A stretch of DNA of 64,000 nucleotides from Rhizobium rosettiformans (GCF_016806065.1 NZ_CP032405.1:4324605-4388604); one strand, 5' to 3'; positions 17,257 to 26,852 are shown, counted from the first letter of the stretch. The notes: generated by a model from the letters alone, not told the origin. Program-made: numbers and translations.

Positions 17257-17670
17257 TCACACCTCCACCAGCCCATCCAGCTCCGGCAAAAGCACAACGC
17301 TTTCCTGCTCGTTGGGGTCTGTCCGCGCAATGATCGCCGTGCAGGGCGTATTCGACAGGTTCGCCGGCAAATGCGGCACGCCGGCGGGAATGTAGAACAG
17401 CTCGCCTGCATGCACGATCACATGGTTCTCCAGCCGCTCGCCGTACCAGGTATGCGCCTGGCCGGAGAGCATGTAGATCGCCGTTTCGTGGCTCTCGTGC
17501 AGATGCGCCTTGGCGCGCGCTCCGGGCGGCATGGTCAAGACGTGCATGCAGATGCCCTTCGCACCCACAGTCTCAGCGGCAATGCCCTCGAAGTAACTCA
17601 GTCCCTGCTTGCCCTCATAGGTGTGGCCGGGCTTCACGATCCGGCAGGTGGGCTTTGATGATGTGTCCAT
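17257..17670 (-). CDS. Cupin domain-containing protein
   Basis: A 137-residue single-domain cupin. Motif 1 is GARAKAHLHESHETAIYMLSG (about 60-80) with two His and one Glu as metal ligands; motif 2 is GELFYIPAGVPHLP (about 97-110) with the last His. Small cupins range from isomerases to dioxygenases and no substrate can be named. The ATG at 17670 is preferred because the longer reading frame adds a cysteine- and arginine-rich stretch unlike the family. It lies on the opposite strand between two parts of the pyrimidine gene group. Confidence 0.82.
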   Translation of the reverse strand: MDTSSKPTCRIVKPGHTYEGKQGLSYFEGIAAETVGAKGICMHVLTMPPGARAKAHLHESHETAIYMLSGQAHTWYGERLENHVIVHAGELFYIPAGVPHLPANLSNTPCTAIIARTDPNEQESVVLLPELDGLVEV

Positions 17671-17794
17671 GGTTTGATCTTCATCCCTTCCGCGGCAAAG
17701 CCGCCTCTCCTTCTCAGCTGCTCCCGAGCGGCCGCATGTCAAAAGAATGCAAGAGGCAGGCTGCCTTTGCAACGAACCCGATTGGTCCCAGCGC

Positions 17795-18583
17795 ATGAAT
17801 GCACCCTACTCCGTCGTCTCGGCCAGGAACCTGAGCCTCACCTTCGAGACCAATGACGGCCCCGTCCACGCACTGTCGAATGTCGACCTTGAGGTGAAGA
17901 AGGGCGATTTCGTCTCCTTCATCGGCCCCTCCGGCTGCGGCAAGACCACCTTCCTGCGCGTCATCGCCGATCTCGAAAAGCACACCGCCGGTGAGATCAC
18001 GGTCAACGGGATGACACCGGAAGAAGCACGCAAGGCGCGCTCCTACGGCTATGTCTTCCAGGCAGCGGCCCTTTATCCCTGGCGCACGATCGAAAACAAC
18101 ATCGCGCTCCCGCTTGAAATCATGGGCTATAGTGCGGCGGAAAAGAAGAAGCGCATCGAGCAGACGCTGGAGCTGGTCAACCTGTCGGGCTTTGCCAAGA
18201 AATATCCCTGGCAGCTGTCAGGCGGCATGCAGCAGCGCGCCTCGATCGCCCGCGCGCTCGCCTTCGACGCCGACCTGCTCTTGATGGACGAACCCTTTGG
18301 CGCGCTCGACGAAATCGTACGCGACCACCTGAACTCCGAGCTGCTGAAACTCTGGGACCGCACCAACAAGACGATCTGCTTCGTCACCCACTCGATCCCC
18401 GAGGCCGTCTATCTCTCTACCAAGATCGTCGTGATGAGCCCGCGTCCCGGCAGGGTGACCGACATCATCGAGTCGACGCTTCCCAAGGAACGCCCGCTCG
18501 ACATCCGCGAGACCCCGGAATTTCTCGAGATCGCGCATCGGGTGCGCGAGGGCCTGAAGGCGGGGCATAGCTATGAGGAATAA
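17795..18583 (+). CDS. ABC transporter ATP-binding protein (nitrate/taurine/NMT1 type)
   Basis: A 262-residue cytoplasmic ATPase with Walker A GPSGCGKTT (about 47-55), Q-loop YVFQAAALYPW, signature LSGGMQQR and Walker B LLLMDEPFGALDE. It powers the importer formed by the permeases at 19111 and 19995 and the binding protein at 20892. The ATG at 17795 gives normal family length; an ATG at 17747 would add 16 residues. The gene follows dihydropyrimidinase, and uptake of a pyrimidine-related compound is likely by context. Confidence 0.88.
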   Translation: MNAPYSVVSARNLSLTFETNDGPVHALSNVDLEVKKGDFVSFIGPSGCGKTTFLRVIADLEKHTAGEITVNGMTPEEARKARSYGYVFQAAALYPWRTIENNIALPLEIMGYSAAEKKKRIEQTLELVNLSGFAKKYPWQLSGGMQQRASIARALAFDADLLLMDEPFGALDEIVRDHLNSELLKLWDRTNKTICFVTHSIPEAVYLSTKIVVMSPRPGRVTDIIESTLPKERPLDIRETPEFLEIAHRVREGLKAGHSYEE

Positions 18584-18603
18584 CATCCACATGGAGTATA
18601 TGG

Positions 18604-18745
18604 TTACCCCCCTCTGCCCTGCCGGGCATCTCCCCCACAAGGGGGGAGAACGGGATGTGGTCGCCGTCCCGCTCTCATGGCAAAGCGCTAGCCGCCACTC
18701 TCCCCCCTTGTGGGGGAGATGTCACGGAGTGACAGAGGGGGGTAA
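18604..18745. repeat. RIME-like palindromic intergenic element, copy 1
   Basis: A 142-base element bounded by perfect 13-base inverted repeats, TTACCCCCCTCTG at 18604-18616 and its complement at 18733-18745. Inside are two further pairing arms, CTCCCCCACAAGGGGGGAG near 18630 and CTCCCCCCTTGTGGGGGAG near 18699. The form and place match the rhizobial intergenic mosaic elements. It separates the ATPase gene from the rest of the importer operon and may act on mRNA decay or processing. Confidence 0.75.
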
Positions 18746-18775
18746 AACCCGCGCAACGGAAGCGGGGTCCACCCC

Positions 18776-19111
18776 ATGAACCCCACCTTCCTCCTCTGGC
18801 TCGGTGCCGCCATGGCGACCTTCCTCGGTGCCGCGACCGTCTCCCGGGCCTATGTCGACAACGGCAAGCTCTGGGTGCTCGCGGCCTCGCTCGCCCTCTA
18901 CTGCATCGGCAATCTGATGATGGTGAAGCTGATGCGCGAGGGGGGCTTAGGCCTTGCCATCTCCGCCTCAGCGGTCGCCCAACTGGTGCTCATCAATGTC
19001 ATTGCCTTCCTCCTTTTCGGCGAGAGGCTGAGCGCGGTTCAGATGGCCGGCGTCGCGCTCGGTGTCGTCTCCATGGCTTTGATGCTCTTTCCTGCAAAAG
19101 GAGGTGTCTGA
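18776..19111 (+). CDS. Small EamA/SMR-like membrane protein in importer operon
   Basis: A 111-residue protein with four predicted helices and the size and layout of half an EamA transporter or an SMR protein. The third and fourth helices (SASAVAQLVLINVIAFLLFGERLS and VQMAGVALGVVSMALMLF) resemble the SMR/EamA GERL-S/G-V-A-L-G pattern. Its stop overlaps the next permease start (TGATG), so it is a true operon member. Whether it exports, modulates the importer or neither is unknown. Confidence 0.65.
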   Translation: MNPTFLLWLGAAMATFLGAATVSRAYVDNGKLWVLAASLALYCIGNLMMVKLMREGGLGLAISASAVAQLVLINVIAFLLFGERLSAVQMAGVALGVVSMALMLFPAKGGV

Positions 19112-19998
19112 TGACGTCAGCCCCTTCCGCCTTTCGTGACCGCATCTTGCCGGTTCTGACCGTCATCCTGGCGATCCTCGTGATCTGGCATGTCTTCGTC
19201 ATTTATCTGAACGCGCCCTTCGTGCGCGACCAGGCGGCACGCGCCGGCGAGACGATCACCTTCTCCCAGATCGTCGAGCGAACCTTCGCCCAGGAACGTC
19301 CGGTCCTGCCGGCCCCGCACCAGATCGTCGCCGAACTCTGGGATACCACCATCAACAAGGCCGTCACCTCCAAGCGCAGCCTTGTCTACCACGCCTGGAT
19401 CACGCTTTCCGCCACGCTGATGGGCTTTGCCATGGGCACCGTACTCGGCATCGTGCTCGCCATCGCCATCGTGCACAACAGGGCGATGGACAAGTCGCTG
19501 ATGCCCTGGGTGATCGCCTCTCAGACCATCCCGATCCTCGCGATTGCGCCGATGATCATTGTGGTTCTCAATTCCATCGGCATCTCAGGCCTCATGCCCA
19601 AGGCGCTGATTTCCACCTATCTTTCCTTCTTCCCGATCGTCGTCGGCATGGTGAAGGGCCTGCGCAGTCCGGACATCCTGCTCCTCGACCTGATGCACAC
19701 CTATAATGCCAGCCAGTCTCAGACCTTCTGGAAGCTCCGCTGGCCGGCGTCGATGCCATACCTCTTCACCTCGCTGAAGGTCGCAATCGCCATCTCGCTG
19801 GTCGGCGCGATCGTCGGTGAGCTGCCGACAGGGGCCGTCGCCGGTCTTGGCGCCCGCCTGCTGTCCGGCTCCTACTATGGCCAGACCATCCAGATCTGGG
19901 CCGCCCTCTTCATGGCGGCGGGGCTGGCGGCCCTGCTCGTCTCGATCGTCGGCATGGCCCATACACGGGTGCTCGCACGCATGGGGGTCAAGCCATGA
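19111..19998 (+). CDS. ABC transporter permease (BPD type)
   Basis: A 295-residue inner-membrane permease with an N-terminal anchor helix, a long periplasmic loop with FAQERPVLPAPHQI, and five more helices carrying the EAA-like loop (LMHTYNASQSQTFWKLRWPASMPYLF, about 190-215) that contacts the ATPase. It overlaps both its neighbours (TGATG upstream, ATGA downstream), so the permease pair is translationally coupled. It pairs with the protein at 19995. Confidence 0.87.
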   Translation: MTSAPSAFRDRILPVLTVILAILVIWHVFVIYLNAPFVRDQAARAGETITFSQIVERTFAQERPVLPAPHQIVAELWDTTINKAVTSKRSLVYHAWITLSATLMGFAMGTVLGIVLAIAIVHNRAMDKSLMPWVIASQTIPILAIAPMIIVVLNSIGISGLMPKALISTYLSFFPIVVGMVKGLRSPDILLLDLMHTYNASQSQTFWKLRWPASMPYLFTSLKVAIAISLVGAIVGELPTGAVAGLGARLLSGSYYGQTIQIWAALFMAAGLAALLVSIVGMAHTRVLARMGVKP

Positions 19999-20861
19999 AC
20001 GGTTACCTCGTCTTCGCCTTCGTCTTCTGGCTCGGTGCCTGGGGCCTCAACGAGTGGCTTGTCCGCCGCCGTCCAAAGGACCAGACGGCGAAACGCGCGA
20101 TCGGCCTCGCCGTCCCCCTGATCTTCGGCGTGACCCTGCTCGTGATCTGGGAATGCATGGTGCGCGGCTTCGAGATCCCCTCGATCCTGCTCCCCGCCCC
20201 GTCGATGATCTGGGCGCGGATCCTCACCTCCACCCATATCCTCTGGGCGGATTTCCAGCAGACTTTCCTGAAGTCTGTCATCACGGGTTATGTCGCCGGC
20301 TGTGGCCTCGGCTTCCTCGTTGCAATCCTGATCGACCGCTCGCCCTTCCTGCAAAAGGGCCTGCTGCCGATCGGCAACTTCGTCTCCGCCCTTCCCGTCG
20401 TCGGCATCGCACCGATCATGGTCATGTGGTTCGGCTTCGACTGGCAGTCCAAGGTCGCGGTCGTCGTCATCATGACCTTCTTCCCGATGCTGGTGAACAC
20501 TGTCCAGGGTTTGGCCGCCGCCAGCCACATGGAGCGCGACCTGATGCATACCTATGCCGCTTCCTGGTGGCAAACGCTGGTGCGCCTAAGGCTACCGGCC
20601 GCCTGGCCTTTCATCTTCAATGCGCTGAAGATCAATTCCACCCTCGCGCTGATCGGTGCGATCGTGGCAGAATTCTTCGGCACCCCGATTGTCGGCATGG
20701 GCTTCCGTATCTCGACAGAGGTCGGACGCTCGAATGTCGACATGGTCTGGGCCGAGATTGCGGTTGCCGCACTCGCCGGCTCGGTCTTCTACGGATTGGT
20801 GGCACTGGCAGAACGCTGGGTCACCTTCTGGCATCCGTCCGTCCGTGGTGGACGGGCGTGA
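19995..20861 (+). CDS. ABC transporter permease (BPD type)
   Basis: A 288-residue permease, the partner of the one at 19111. It has PSILLPAPSMIW after the first loop, six helices, and the EAA-like loop DLMHTYAASWWQTLVRLRLPAAWPFIF (about 178-204). Overlap of four bases with the gene before it. Together they form the pore of an importer in the family that takes up taurine, aliphatic sulfonates, nitrate or thiamine-pyrimidine precursors. Confidence 0.87.
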   Translation: MNGYLVFAFVFWLGAWGLNEWLVRRRPKDQTAKRAIGLAVPLIFGVTLLVIWECMVRGFEIPSILLPAPSMIWARILTSTHILWADFQQTFLKSVITGYVAGCGLGFLVAILIDRSPFLQKGLLPIGNFVSALPVVGIAPIMVMWFGFDWQSKVAVVVIMTFFPMLVNTVQGLAAASHMERDLMHTYAASWWQTLVRLRLPAAWPFIFNALKINSTLALIGAIVAEFFGTPIVGMGFRISTEVGRSNVDMVWAEIAVAALAGSVFYGLVALAERWVTFWHPSVRGGRA

Positions 20862-20891
20862 ACTGCACCAACAAAAAAAGAGGGAACTGAA

Positions 20892-21884
20892 ATGACTGTC
20901 AAACTCGCATCCATGCTGCTGGCTGCTGCGGTCTCGCTGACCGCCATGCAGGCCGCCGCCGCCGACAAGGTGACCCTCCAGCTGAAGTGGGTAACCCAGG
21001 CCCAGTTCGCCGGCTATTACGTCGCCAAGGACAAGGGCTTCTACGAAGAAGAAGGCCTCGACGTCGAAATCAAGCCGGGCGGCCCTGACATTGCTCCTCC
21101 GCAGGTTCTGGCCGGTGGCGGCGCAGATGTGATCGTCGACTGGATGCCGTCGGCTCTGGCCACCCGCGAGAAGGGCGTTCCGCTCGTCAACATCGCGCAG
21201 CCCTTCAAGTCCTCGGGCATGATGCTGACCTGCCTGAAGGAAACCGGCATCACCACGCCGGAGGATTTCAAGGGCAAGACCCTCGGCGTCTGGTTCTTCG
21301 GCAACGAGTATCCGTTCCTGTCCTGGATGAGCACGCTCGGCATCAAGACTGACGGTTCGGATGGCGGCGTCACCGTCCTGAAGCAGGGCTTCAACGTCGA
21401 TCCGCTCCTGCAGAAGCAGGCCGCCTGCATCTCCACGATGACCTATAACGAATACTGGCAGGTCATTGACGCCGGCATCAAGCCGGAGGAACTGGTGACC
21501 TTCAAGTATGAAGACGAAGGTGTGGCCACCCTCGAAGACGGTCTTTACGTGCTCGAAGACAAGCTCGCCGATCCGGCCTTCAAGGAAAAGATGGTCAAGT
21601 TCGTCCGCGCTTCGATGAAGGGCTGGAAGTATGCCGAGGAGAACTCCGACGAAGCCGCCGAAATCGTGCTCGAAAACGATGCGTCCGGCGCGCAGACCGA
21701 AGCCCATCAGAAGCGCATGATGAGCGAAGTCGCCAAGCTGACGGCAGGCTCCAATGGCGCGCTCGACCAGGCCGACTATGACCGCACGGTCAAGACGTTG
21801 CTCGGTGGCGGCTCGGATCCTGTCATCACCAAGGAGCCGACCGGTGCCTTCACGACCGAGATCACCGACGCGGCCCTGAAATAG
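20892..21884 (+). CDS. ABC transporter substrate-binding protein (NMT1/THI5-like)
   Basis: A 330-residue periplasmic protein with a signal peptide ending AAAADKV (cut near 24). It shows the NMT1/THI5 pattern: LQLKWVTQAQFAGYYVAKDKGFYEEEGL (about 29-56), then GGADVIVDWMPSALA and KGKTLGVWFFGNEYPFLSWM. Relatives bind hydroxymethylpyrimidine precursors, riboflavin-like or pyrimidine compounds. Next to pyrimidine catabolism genes, uracil, thymine or a related ring is the best guess. AGAGGGAACTGAA gives a ribosome site, and a clear terminator follows. Confidence 0.87.
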   Translation: MTVKLASMLLAAAVSLTAMQAAAADKVTLQLKWVTQAQFAGYYVAKDKGFYEEEGLDVEIKPGGPDIAPPQVLAGGGADVIVDWMPSALATREKGVPLVNIAQPFKSSGMMLTCLKETGITTPEDFKGKTLGVWFFGNEYPFLSWMSTLGIKTDGSDGGVTVLKQGFNVDPLLQKQAACISTMTYNEYWQVIDAGIKPEELVTFKYEDEGVATLEDGLYVLEDKLADPAFKEKMVKFVRASMKGWKYAEENSDEAAEIVLENDASGAQTEAHQKRMMSEVAKLTAGSNGALDQADYDRTVKTLLGGGSDPVITKEPTGAFTTEITDAALK

Positions 21885-21909
21885 TCTTGGCGGACCATTG
21901 AAAATAGAG

Positions 21910-21938
21910 ACACGGGGGCAGCGGTCCCCGTGTTTTTT
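21910..21938 (+). terminator. Rho-independent terminator of the ABC importer operon
   Basis: ACACGGGG at 21910-21917 pairs with CCCCGTGT at 21926-21933 and is followed by a run of T, 26 bases after the binding protein stop. The rest of the gap up to 22206 (about 270 bases) shows no gene or repeat; it must hold the RND operon promoter, which I could not place. Confidence 0.88.
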
Positions 21939-22205
21939 TGTAGGTTCTGCTTATCGATTCAGACGCCTGGTCTGGCAGTTCGGCAACACTACCGTTCTAT
22001 ATTGAACAATTTTCAGAGGAATCAGGGAATCGGCTGTTCCGCCACTTGCAAGCGGTTTCGCCATCCCCCACCTCTTTCACTAGATTTCAATGCCGCGGTT
22101 GTGAAGACGCGCTTTATCGTCAGGCGGGATTAGGCCGGTGAGCCGAATGGCTTGTCGCCACGTATCAGGGCGTGAACTGCATAATAGATCTTTGGGAAGG
22201 GACCT

Positions 22206-23396
22206 ATGTTTCTTAACACGAGCGCCAAGGCCGTATTGATGGCCGCCACTATCTCGCTGTCGGCCTCGGTCGCGCTGGCGCAGGAGCAGCCGACACCTCC
22301 GGCACCGGCCCAGAACCTTCCAGCCATTATCGTCACCCCGGCCCAGACCCGCGACCTGGTGGACCGCGTCGTCGCGACGGGGACCGTCATGGCCGTTGAA
22401 GAGGTCCAGATCCAACCCCAGGTCGAAGGGCTGCAGATCAAGTCTCTCGAAGCGGATGTCGGCGACACGATCGCAGCCGACGCTGTTGTTGCGCGACTGA
22501 ACGAAGACACGCTCGTGCTCCAGCGCAGCCAGTTGGTGGCCAACCGCGCCAAGGCGGAAGCGGCACTTGCCCAGTATCAGGCTCAAGTCGTCGAAGCGGA
22601 AGCGAGCCTGAGTGACGCGCAGCGCCAGTTCGATCGTGCAACGCGCCTCGTCTCTTCTGGTTCCGTCTCGACCGCACAAAAAGAGCAGGCTGAAACTGCG
22701 CTCGCAAGCGCCACCGCCCGCGTGGAAACCGCGCGTCAGGCGATTACGGTTGCGGATGCCGATATCAAGGTCGTCGACAGCCAGATCGCCGACATCGATC
22801 TGCGTCTTGCGCGCACTGAGGTCAAATCGCCTGTGGCCGGCACGATTTCCGTGCGCAATGCGCGTATCGGCGCGATCGCATCCGGGGCCGGTCAGCCGCT
22901 TTTCACCGTCATTCGCGATGGTCAGATCGAACTTGTGGCGGACGTCCCGGAAAATGATATCCTGCGCCTGCAGCCGGGCCAGAAGGCGGCCATCTCGGTT
23001 GCCGGACGCGCCGAGCCGCTGTCGGGCTCCGTCCGACTCGTGTCTCCTGTGATTGATCCGGTCACGCGCCTCGGCTCGGTGCATATCGCGCTTGACGATG
23101 ATGCGGCGGCTCGCTCCGGCATGTATGGCAATGCGGCGATTATTGTGACTGAGACGAAGGGCATTGCCCTACCCCTCTCGGCAATTACCACCGAGGGCGG
23201 AAAGACGACGGTACGCAAGGTTTCCGATGGTAGCGTCCAGATGGTGGAGATCCGTATCGGCATTCAGGACGGAGCTTATGTCGAGGTGACAGAAGGCCTT
23301 GATGAAGGGGACAAGGTGGTGGCCAAGGCGGGCGTCTTTGTCCGTGACGGCGACCGCATCAATCCCGTGGAAGAAACCAGCAGCGTTTCCAACTGA
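22206..23396 (+). CDS. RND efflux periplasmic adaptor (membrane fusion protein)
   Basis: A 396-residue secreted adaptor. A signal peptide (ends ASVALAQEQ, about 28) leads into a lipoyl-like half (VEEVQIQPQVEGLQIKSLEADVGDTI), a long alpha-hairpin with many Ala, Gln and Glu (about 105-180), the second lipoyl half (RTEVKSPVAGTISVRNARIGAI) and a beta-barrel domain. It links the inner-membrane pump at 23411 to an outer-membrane channel encoded elsewhere. A ribosome site GGAAGGGA lies before the ATG. Confidence 0.9.
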   Translation: MFLNTSAKAVLMAATISLSASVALAQEQPTPPAPAQNLPAIIVTPAQTRDLVDRVVATGTVMAVEEVQIQPQVEGLQIKSLEADVGDTIAADAVVARLNEDTLVLQRSQLVANRAKAEAALAQYQAQVVEAEASLSDAQRQFDRATRLVSSGSVSTAQKEQAETALASATARVETARQAITVADADIKVVDSQIADIDLRLARTEVKSPVAGTISVRNARIGAIASGAGQPLFTVIRDGQIELVADVPENDILRLQPGQKAAISVAGRAEPLSGSVRLVSPVIDPVTRLGSVHIALDDDAAARSGMYGNAAIIVTETKGIALPLSAITTEGGKTTVRKVSDGSVQMVEIRIGIQDGAYVEVTEGLDEGDKVVAKAGVFVRDGDRINPVEETSSVSN

Positions 23397-23410
23397 GAGG
23401 CGACGACGCC

Positions 23411-26400
23411 ATGAATTTCTCTGCATGGTCCATCCGCAATCCGATTGCGCCGATCCTTGGCTTCTTCCTGCTGATGGTCGTCGGCATCCAGTCGTTTTAT
23501 GCGCTGCCGATCACCCGCTTCCCGAACATCGACGTGCCCCTGGTGGCGATCACCGTCGGCCAGAGCGGCGCCTCCCCGGCTGAACTCGAAAGCCAGGTGA
23601 CAAAGGAGGTCGAAGACGCGGTGGCCTCGATCACCGGCGTCGACGAAATCAACTCGACCGTCACCGACGGGATGTCCCAGACCGTCGTCATGTTCCGCAT
23701 GGAAGTGCCGACCGAACAGGCGGTGCAGGACGTCAAGGACGCGATCGATCAGATCCGTGGCGATCTTCCGGCCTCCGTCGAGGAGCCGATCGTCACGAAG
23801 ATCGACGTCGAGGGCCAGGCAATCCAGAGCTTCGCCGTCTCCTCGCCGAACATGAACCTTGCCGAACTCTCCTGGTTCGTCGACGATACCGTCAAGCGCG
23901 CCTTGCAGGGCCAGCCCGGCATCGGCCGCGTCGACCGCTACGGCGGCGCCGATCGCGAGGTGCGCGTCGAACTCGATCCCCACCGCCTCGATGCGCTAGG
24001 CGTCACCGCCTCCGACATCTCGGGCCAGTTGAAGGGCACCAACGTCGATTTGGGCTCGGGCCGCGGCCAGGTAGCCGGCGCCGAGCAGTCGATCCGCACG
24101 CTCGGTGACAACCGCGACGTCGAGAGCCTTGCCAACACCACAATTGCGCTCCCCGGCGGCCGCTTCGTGAAGCTTTCCGACCTCGGTCGTGTATACGACA
24201 CTTACGAGGAACAGAGGTCCTTCGCCCGTCACGACGGCAAGCCGGTCGTGTCCTTCGCCGTCTTCCGCGCCAAGGGTGCCAGTGAAGTCACGGTAGCAGA
24301 AACCGTCGCCGAGAGCCTCGCCACGGTTCGCGCCGAAAACCCCGATGTCCAGATCGAGATGATCGACGACTCGGTCTACTTCACCTATGGCAACTACGAA
24401 GCCGCGATGCACACCCTCGTCGAGGGTGCGATCCTCGCCGTCATCGTGGTTCTGCTTTTCCTGCGCAACTGGCGTGCAACCCTGATCTCGGCCGTAGCGC
24501 TGCCCCTCTCGGCCATCCCGACCTTCTGGGTCATGGACATGATGGGCTTCTCGCTGAACCTCGTCTCGTTCCTGGCCCTGACGCTGGCGACCGGTATCCT
24601 CGTCGACGACGCGATCGTCGAGGTGGAGAACATCGCCCGACACATCAAGATGGGCAAGACGCCGTACCGGGCGGCCATCGAGGCGGCCGACGAAATCGGT
24701 CTCGCCGTCATCGCGACGACGTTTACGATCATTGCCGTCTTCGTGCCGGTGTCCTTCATGCCGGGCATTCCCGGCCAGTACTTCATCCAGTTCGGCCTGA
24801 CTGTGGCCTTCTCCGTCTTCTTCTCGCTGCTTGTCGCGCGTCTCATCACCCCGATGATGGCCGCCTATCTCATGCGGGCGGAAGACGCGATGGACGACCA
24901 TCACGACAACGACAGCCTGCCGCTGAAGCTCTACACGAAGCTCGTGCGCTTCACGACGCGCCACTGGTATTCGCGTCTCGGCACGCTGGCTGCTGCGATC
25001 GCCTTTCTGGTGGGCTCGATCATCCTTCTCGCAGGCGTCCCCGGCAGCTTCATTCCGCCGGAAGATGCAGGCCGTATCGTTCTGTCCGTCGAACTTCCGC
25101 CGAATGCGACGCTCGACGAAACGGAACGCAAGACCGACGAGATTTACGCGGCCATCCAGGACGTGCCCGATGTCGCCAGCATCTTCATCCTCGGCGGTTC
25201 CTCACCGCGCGGGGATCTAGAACTGCGTCGCGCCAGCGTCACCATGAACCTCGACCGGATCGAGCACTCGCTCGCCAAGACGCTGGTCAATGGCGGTCTC
25301 GGCAACATTCCCCTGATCGGCCAATACCTGCCGAAACTTCCCGAAAACGGCCGCATCCGTCCGCAATGGGATGTCGAGGAAGAGGTCTTCGCCAAGCTTG
25401 CCGGTATTCCGGACATCCGGATCACCAAGCTCAATGACCGCGGCGAACGCGACATCACCTTCAACTTCCTGTCCAAGAACGAGGAAGAGTTGAACCAGGC
25501 TGTCGGCATCCTTGAAGCCAAGCTTCGCCAGGTGCCGGAACTCGCCAATGTCAGTGCCGATGGCGCCCTGCCGCGTCCGGAGCTGCAGATCCGCCCACGT
25601 GCGGATGAGGCGGCCCGCCTCGGCATAACCGCCCAGCAGATCGCCCAGACTGTTCGCGTTGCGACCATCGGCGACGTGGACGCCGCTTTGCCGAAGATCT
25701 CGCTGGACAACCGGCAGATCCCGATCCGCGTCCAGGCTTCACTGGACATGCGCACGGACCTCGCTGCCATCCGCTCGCTGAAGATACGCACGGCAAGCGG
25801 CGCGACTGTCCCGCTCTCCAGCGTCGCCGACATCGACTACGCGGAAGGCGTATCGTCGATCAAGCGCAACGACCGCAACCGCGTTGTCTCCATCGGCGCG
25901 AGCCTGCCGCAGGGGGTAGCGCTGGATACGGCAACGGCCGCCTATCGCACCACGGTTGAAACTGCCGAGATCCCGGCAAGCGTTCGCCTCGCCGAAAGCG
26001 GTGACGCCAAGATCCAGGCGGAAATGCAGCAGAGCTTCGTCAACGCCATGATCCTCGGCTTGCTTCTGGTGCTGACAGTGCTGATCCTTCTGTTCAAGGA
26101 CGTGATCCAGCCCTTCACCATCCTGTTCTCGCTGCCGCTCGCGATCGGCGGCGTGGCGGTCGCGCTGATCATCACCAACAACGCGCTCTCGATGCCGGTC
26201 CTCATCGGCATCCTGATGCTGATGGGCATCGTGACCAAGAACGCCATCCTGCTGGTGGACTTCGCCATCGAAATGCGCCGTCAGGGCATGCACCGGCTCG
26301 AGGCCATGGTCGAAGCGGGCCGCAAGCGCGCCCGCCCGATCATCATGACGTCGATCGCCATGTCGGCGGGCATGTTGCCCTCGGCGCTCGGCGTCGGCGA

Positions 26401-26734
26401 AGGTGGCTCGTTCCGTGCGCCGATGGCGATCGCGGTCATCGGCGGTATCATCGTCTCGACGGTGTTGAGCCTTGTGGTCGTGCCGGCCTTTTTCCTGATC
26501 CTCGACGATGTCTCCCGACTGCTCGGATGGTTCTTCGGTCGCTTCGTCGGCAAGAAAGAGGAAGAGGAAGAGCCACTCACGCCGGAAGTGCTTTCCTTCC
26601 TGGCGCGTCAGAACGTTCAGGCGCTGGAAGCCATGGAAAAGCGTGTCGCAGCCGTGGAACGCAACCAGCCGGTCAACCGCAAGCGCGATGGCAACGGCAA
26701 CGTCATCAACCTGCCGCCGCTCGCGGCAGAGTAA
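23411..26734 (+). CDS. RND family efflux pump, inner-membrane permease
   Basis: A 1107-residue proton-driven pump of the AcrB/MexB hydrophobe-amphiphile family with twelve helices and two large periplasmic loops. The N-terminal IRNPIAPILGFFLLMVVGIQ helix and the helix-4 aspartate pair in LATGILVDDAIVEVEN (about 392-407) mark the proton relay. The second half repeats the fold, with GIVTKNAILLVDFAIEMR. A charged tail of about 60 residues (KKEEEEEPLTPEV) ends the protein. Operon with the adaptor, 14 bases apart. Substrates are unknown and no local repressor is seen. Confidence 0.93.
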   Translation: MNFSAWSIRNPIAPILGFFLLMVVGIQSFYALPITRFPNIDVPLVAITVGQSGASPAELESQVTKEVEDAVASITGVDEINSTVTDGMSQTVVMFRMEVPTEQAVQDVKDAIDQIRGDLPASVEEPIVTKIDVEGQAIQSFAVSSPNMNLAELSWFVDDTVKRALQGQPGIGRVDRYGGADREVRVELDPHRLDALGVTASDISGQLKGTNVDLGSGRGQVAGAEQSIRTLGDNRDVESLANTTIALPGGRFVKLSDLGRVYDTYEEQRSFARHDGKPVVSFAVFRAKGASEVTVAETVAESLATVRAENPDVQIEMIDDSVYFTYGNYEAAMHTLVEGAILAVIVVLLFLRNWRATLISAVALPLSAIPTFWVMDMMGFSLNLVSFLALTLATGILVDDAIVEVENIARHIKMGKTPYRAAIEAADEIGLAVIATTFTIIAVFVPVSFMPGIPGQYFIQFGLTVAFSVFFSLLVARLITPMMAAYLMRAEDAMDDHHDNDSLPLKLYTKLVRFTTRHWYSRLGTLAAAIAFLVGSIILLAGVPGSFIPPEDAGRIVLSVELPPNATLDETERKTDEIYAAIQDVPDVASIFILGGSSPRGDLELRRASVTMNLDRIEHSLAKTLVNGGLGNIPLIGQYLPKLPENGRIRPQWDVEEEVFAKLAGIPDIRITKLNDRGERDITFNFLSKNEEELNQAVGILEAKLRQVPELANVSADGALPRPELQIRPRADEAARLGITAQQIAQTVRVATIGDVDAALPKISLDNRQIPIRVQASLDMRTDLAAIRSLKIRTASGATVPLSSVADIDYAEGVSSIKRNDRNRVVSIGASLPQGVALDTATAAYRTTVETAEIPASVRLAESGDAKIQAEMQQSFVNAMILGLLLVLTVLILLFKDVIQPFTILFSLPLAIGGVAVALIITNNALSMPVLIGILMLMGIVTKNAILLVDFAIEMRRQGMHRLEAMVEAGRKRARPIIMTSIAMSAGMLPSALGVGEGGSFRAPMAIAVIGGIIVSTVLSLVVVPAFFLILDDVSRLLGWFFGRFVGKKEEEEEPLTPEVLSFLARQNVQALEAMEKRVAAVERNQPVNRKRDGNGNVINLPPLAAE

Positions 26735-26752
26735 GGCGTTTTCTCATCGAGA

Positions 26753-26788
26753 CCAGAGGCCGGGCCCAAGTGCCCGGCCTCTGGCGTT
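26753..26788 (+). terminator. Rho-independent terminator of the RND operon
   Basis: CCAGAGGCCGGGC at 26753-26765 pairs perfectly with GCCCGGCCTCTGG at 26772-26784 and is followed by CGTTTT. It lies 18 bases after the permease stop and insulates the following regulator gene. Confidence 0.88.
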
Positions 26789-26838
26789 TTAGCAGCCGCC
26801 AGGCTCAGATTAGGGAAGTCTGATTTGCCTCAAGGCGG

Positions 26839-26852
26839 TTGATCGAAATCAA
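26839..26852. promoter_or_regulatory. FNR-type box upstream of crp/fnr gene
   Basis: TTGATCGAAATCAA is a perfect match to the FNR/FixK/DNR consensus TTGAT-N4-ATCAA. Its centre lies about 155 bases before the regulator start at 27001, so the promoter is probably under control of an FNR-type protein, perhaps the one encoded here. Confidence 0.8.

Noticed and set aside
18604..18745. CRISPR-like or IS-end interpretation of the palindromic repeats
   Set aside because: Each copy is single, lacks spacers or a transposase, and fits the RIME-type mosaic repeat of rhizobia.
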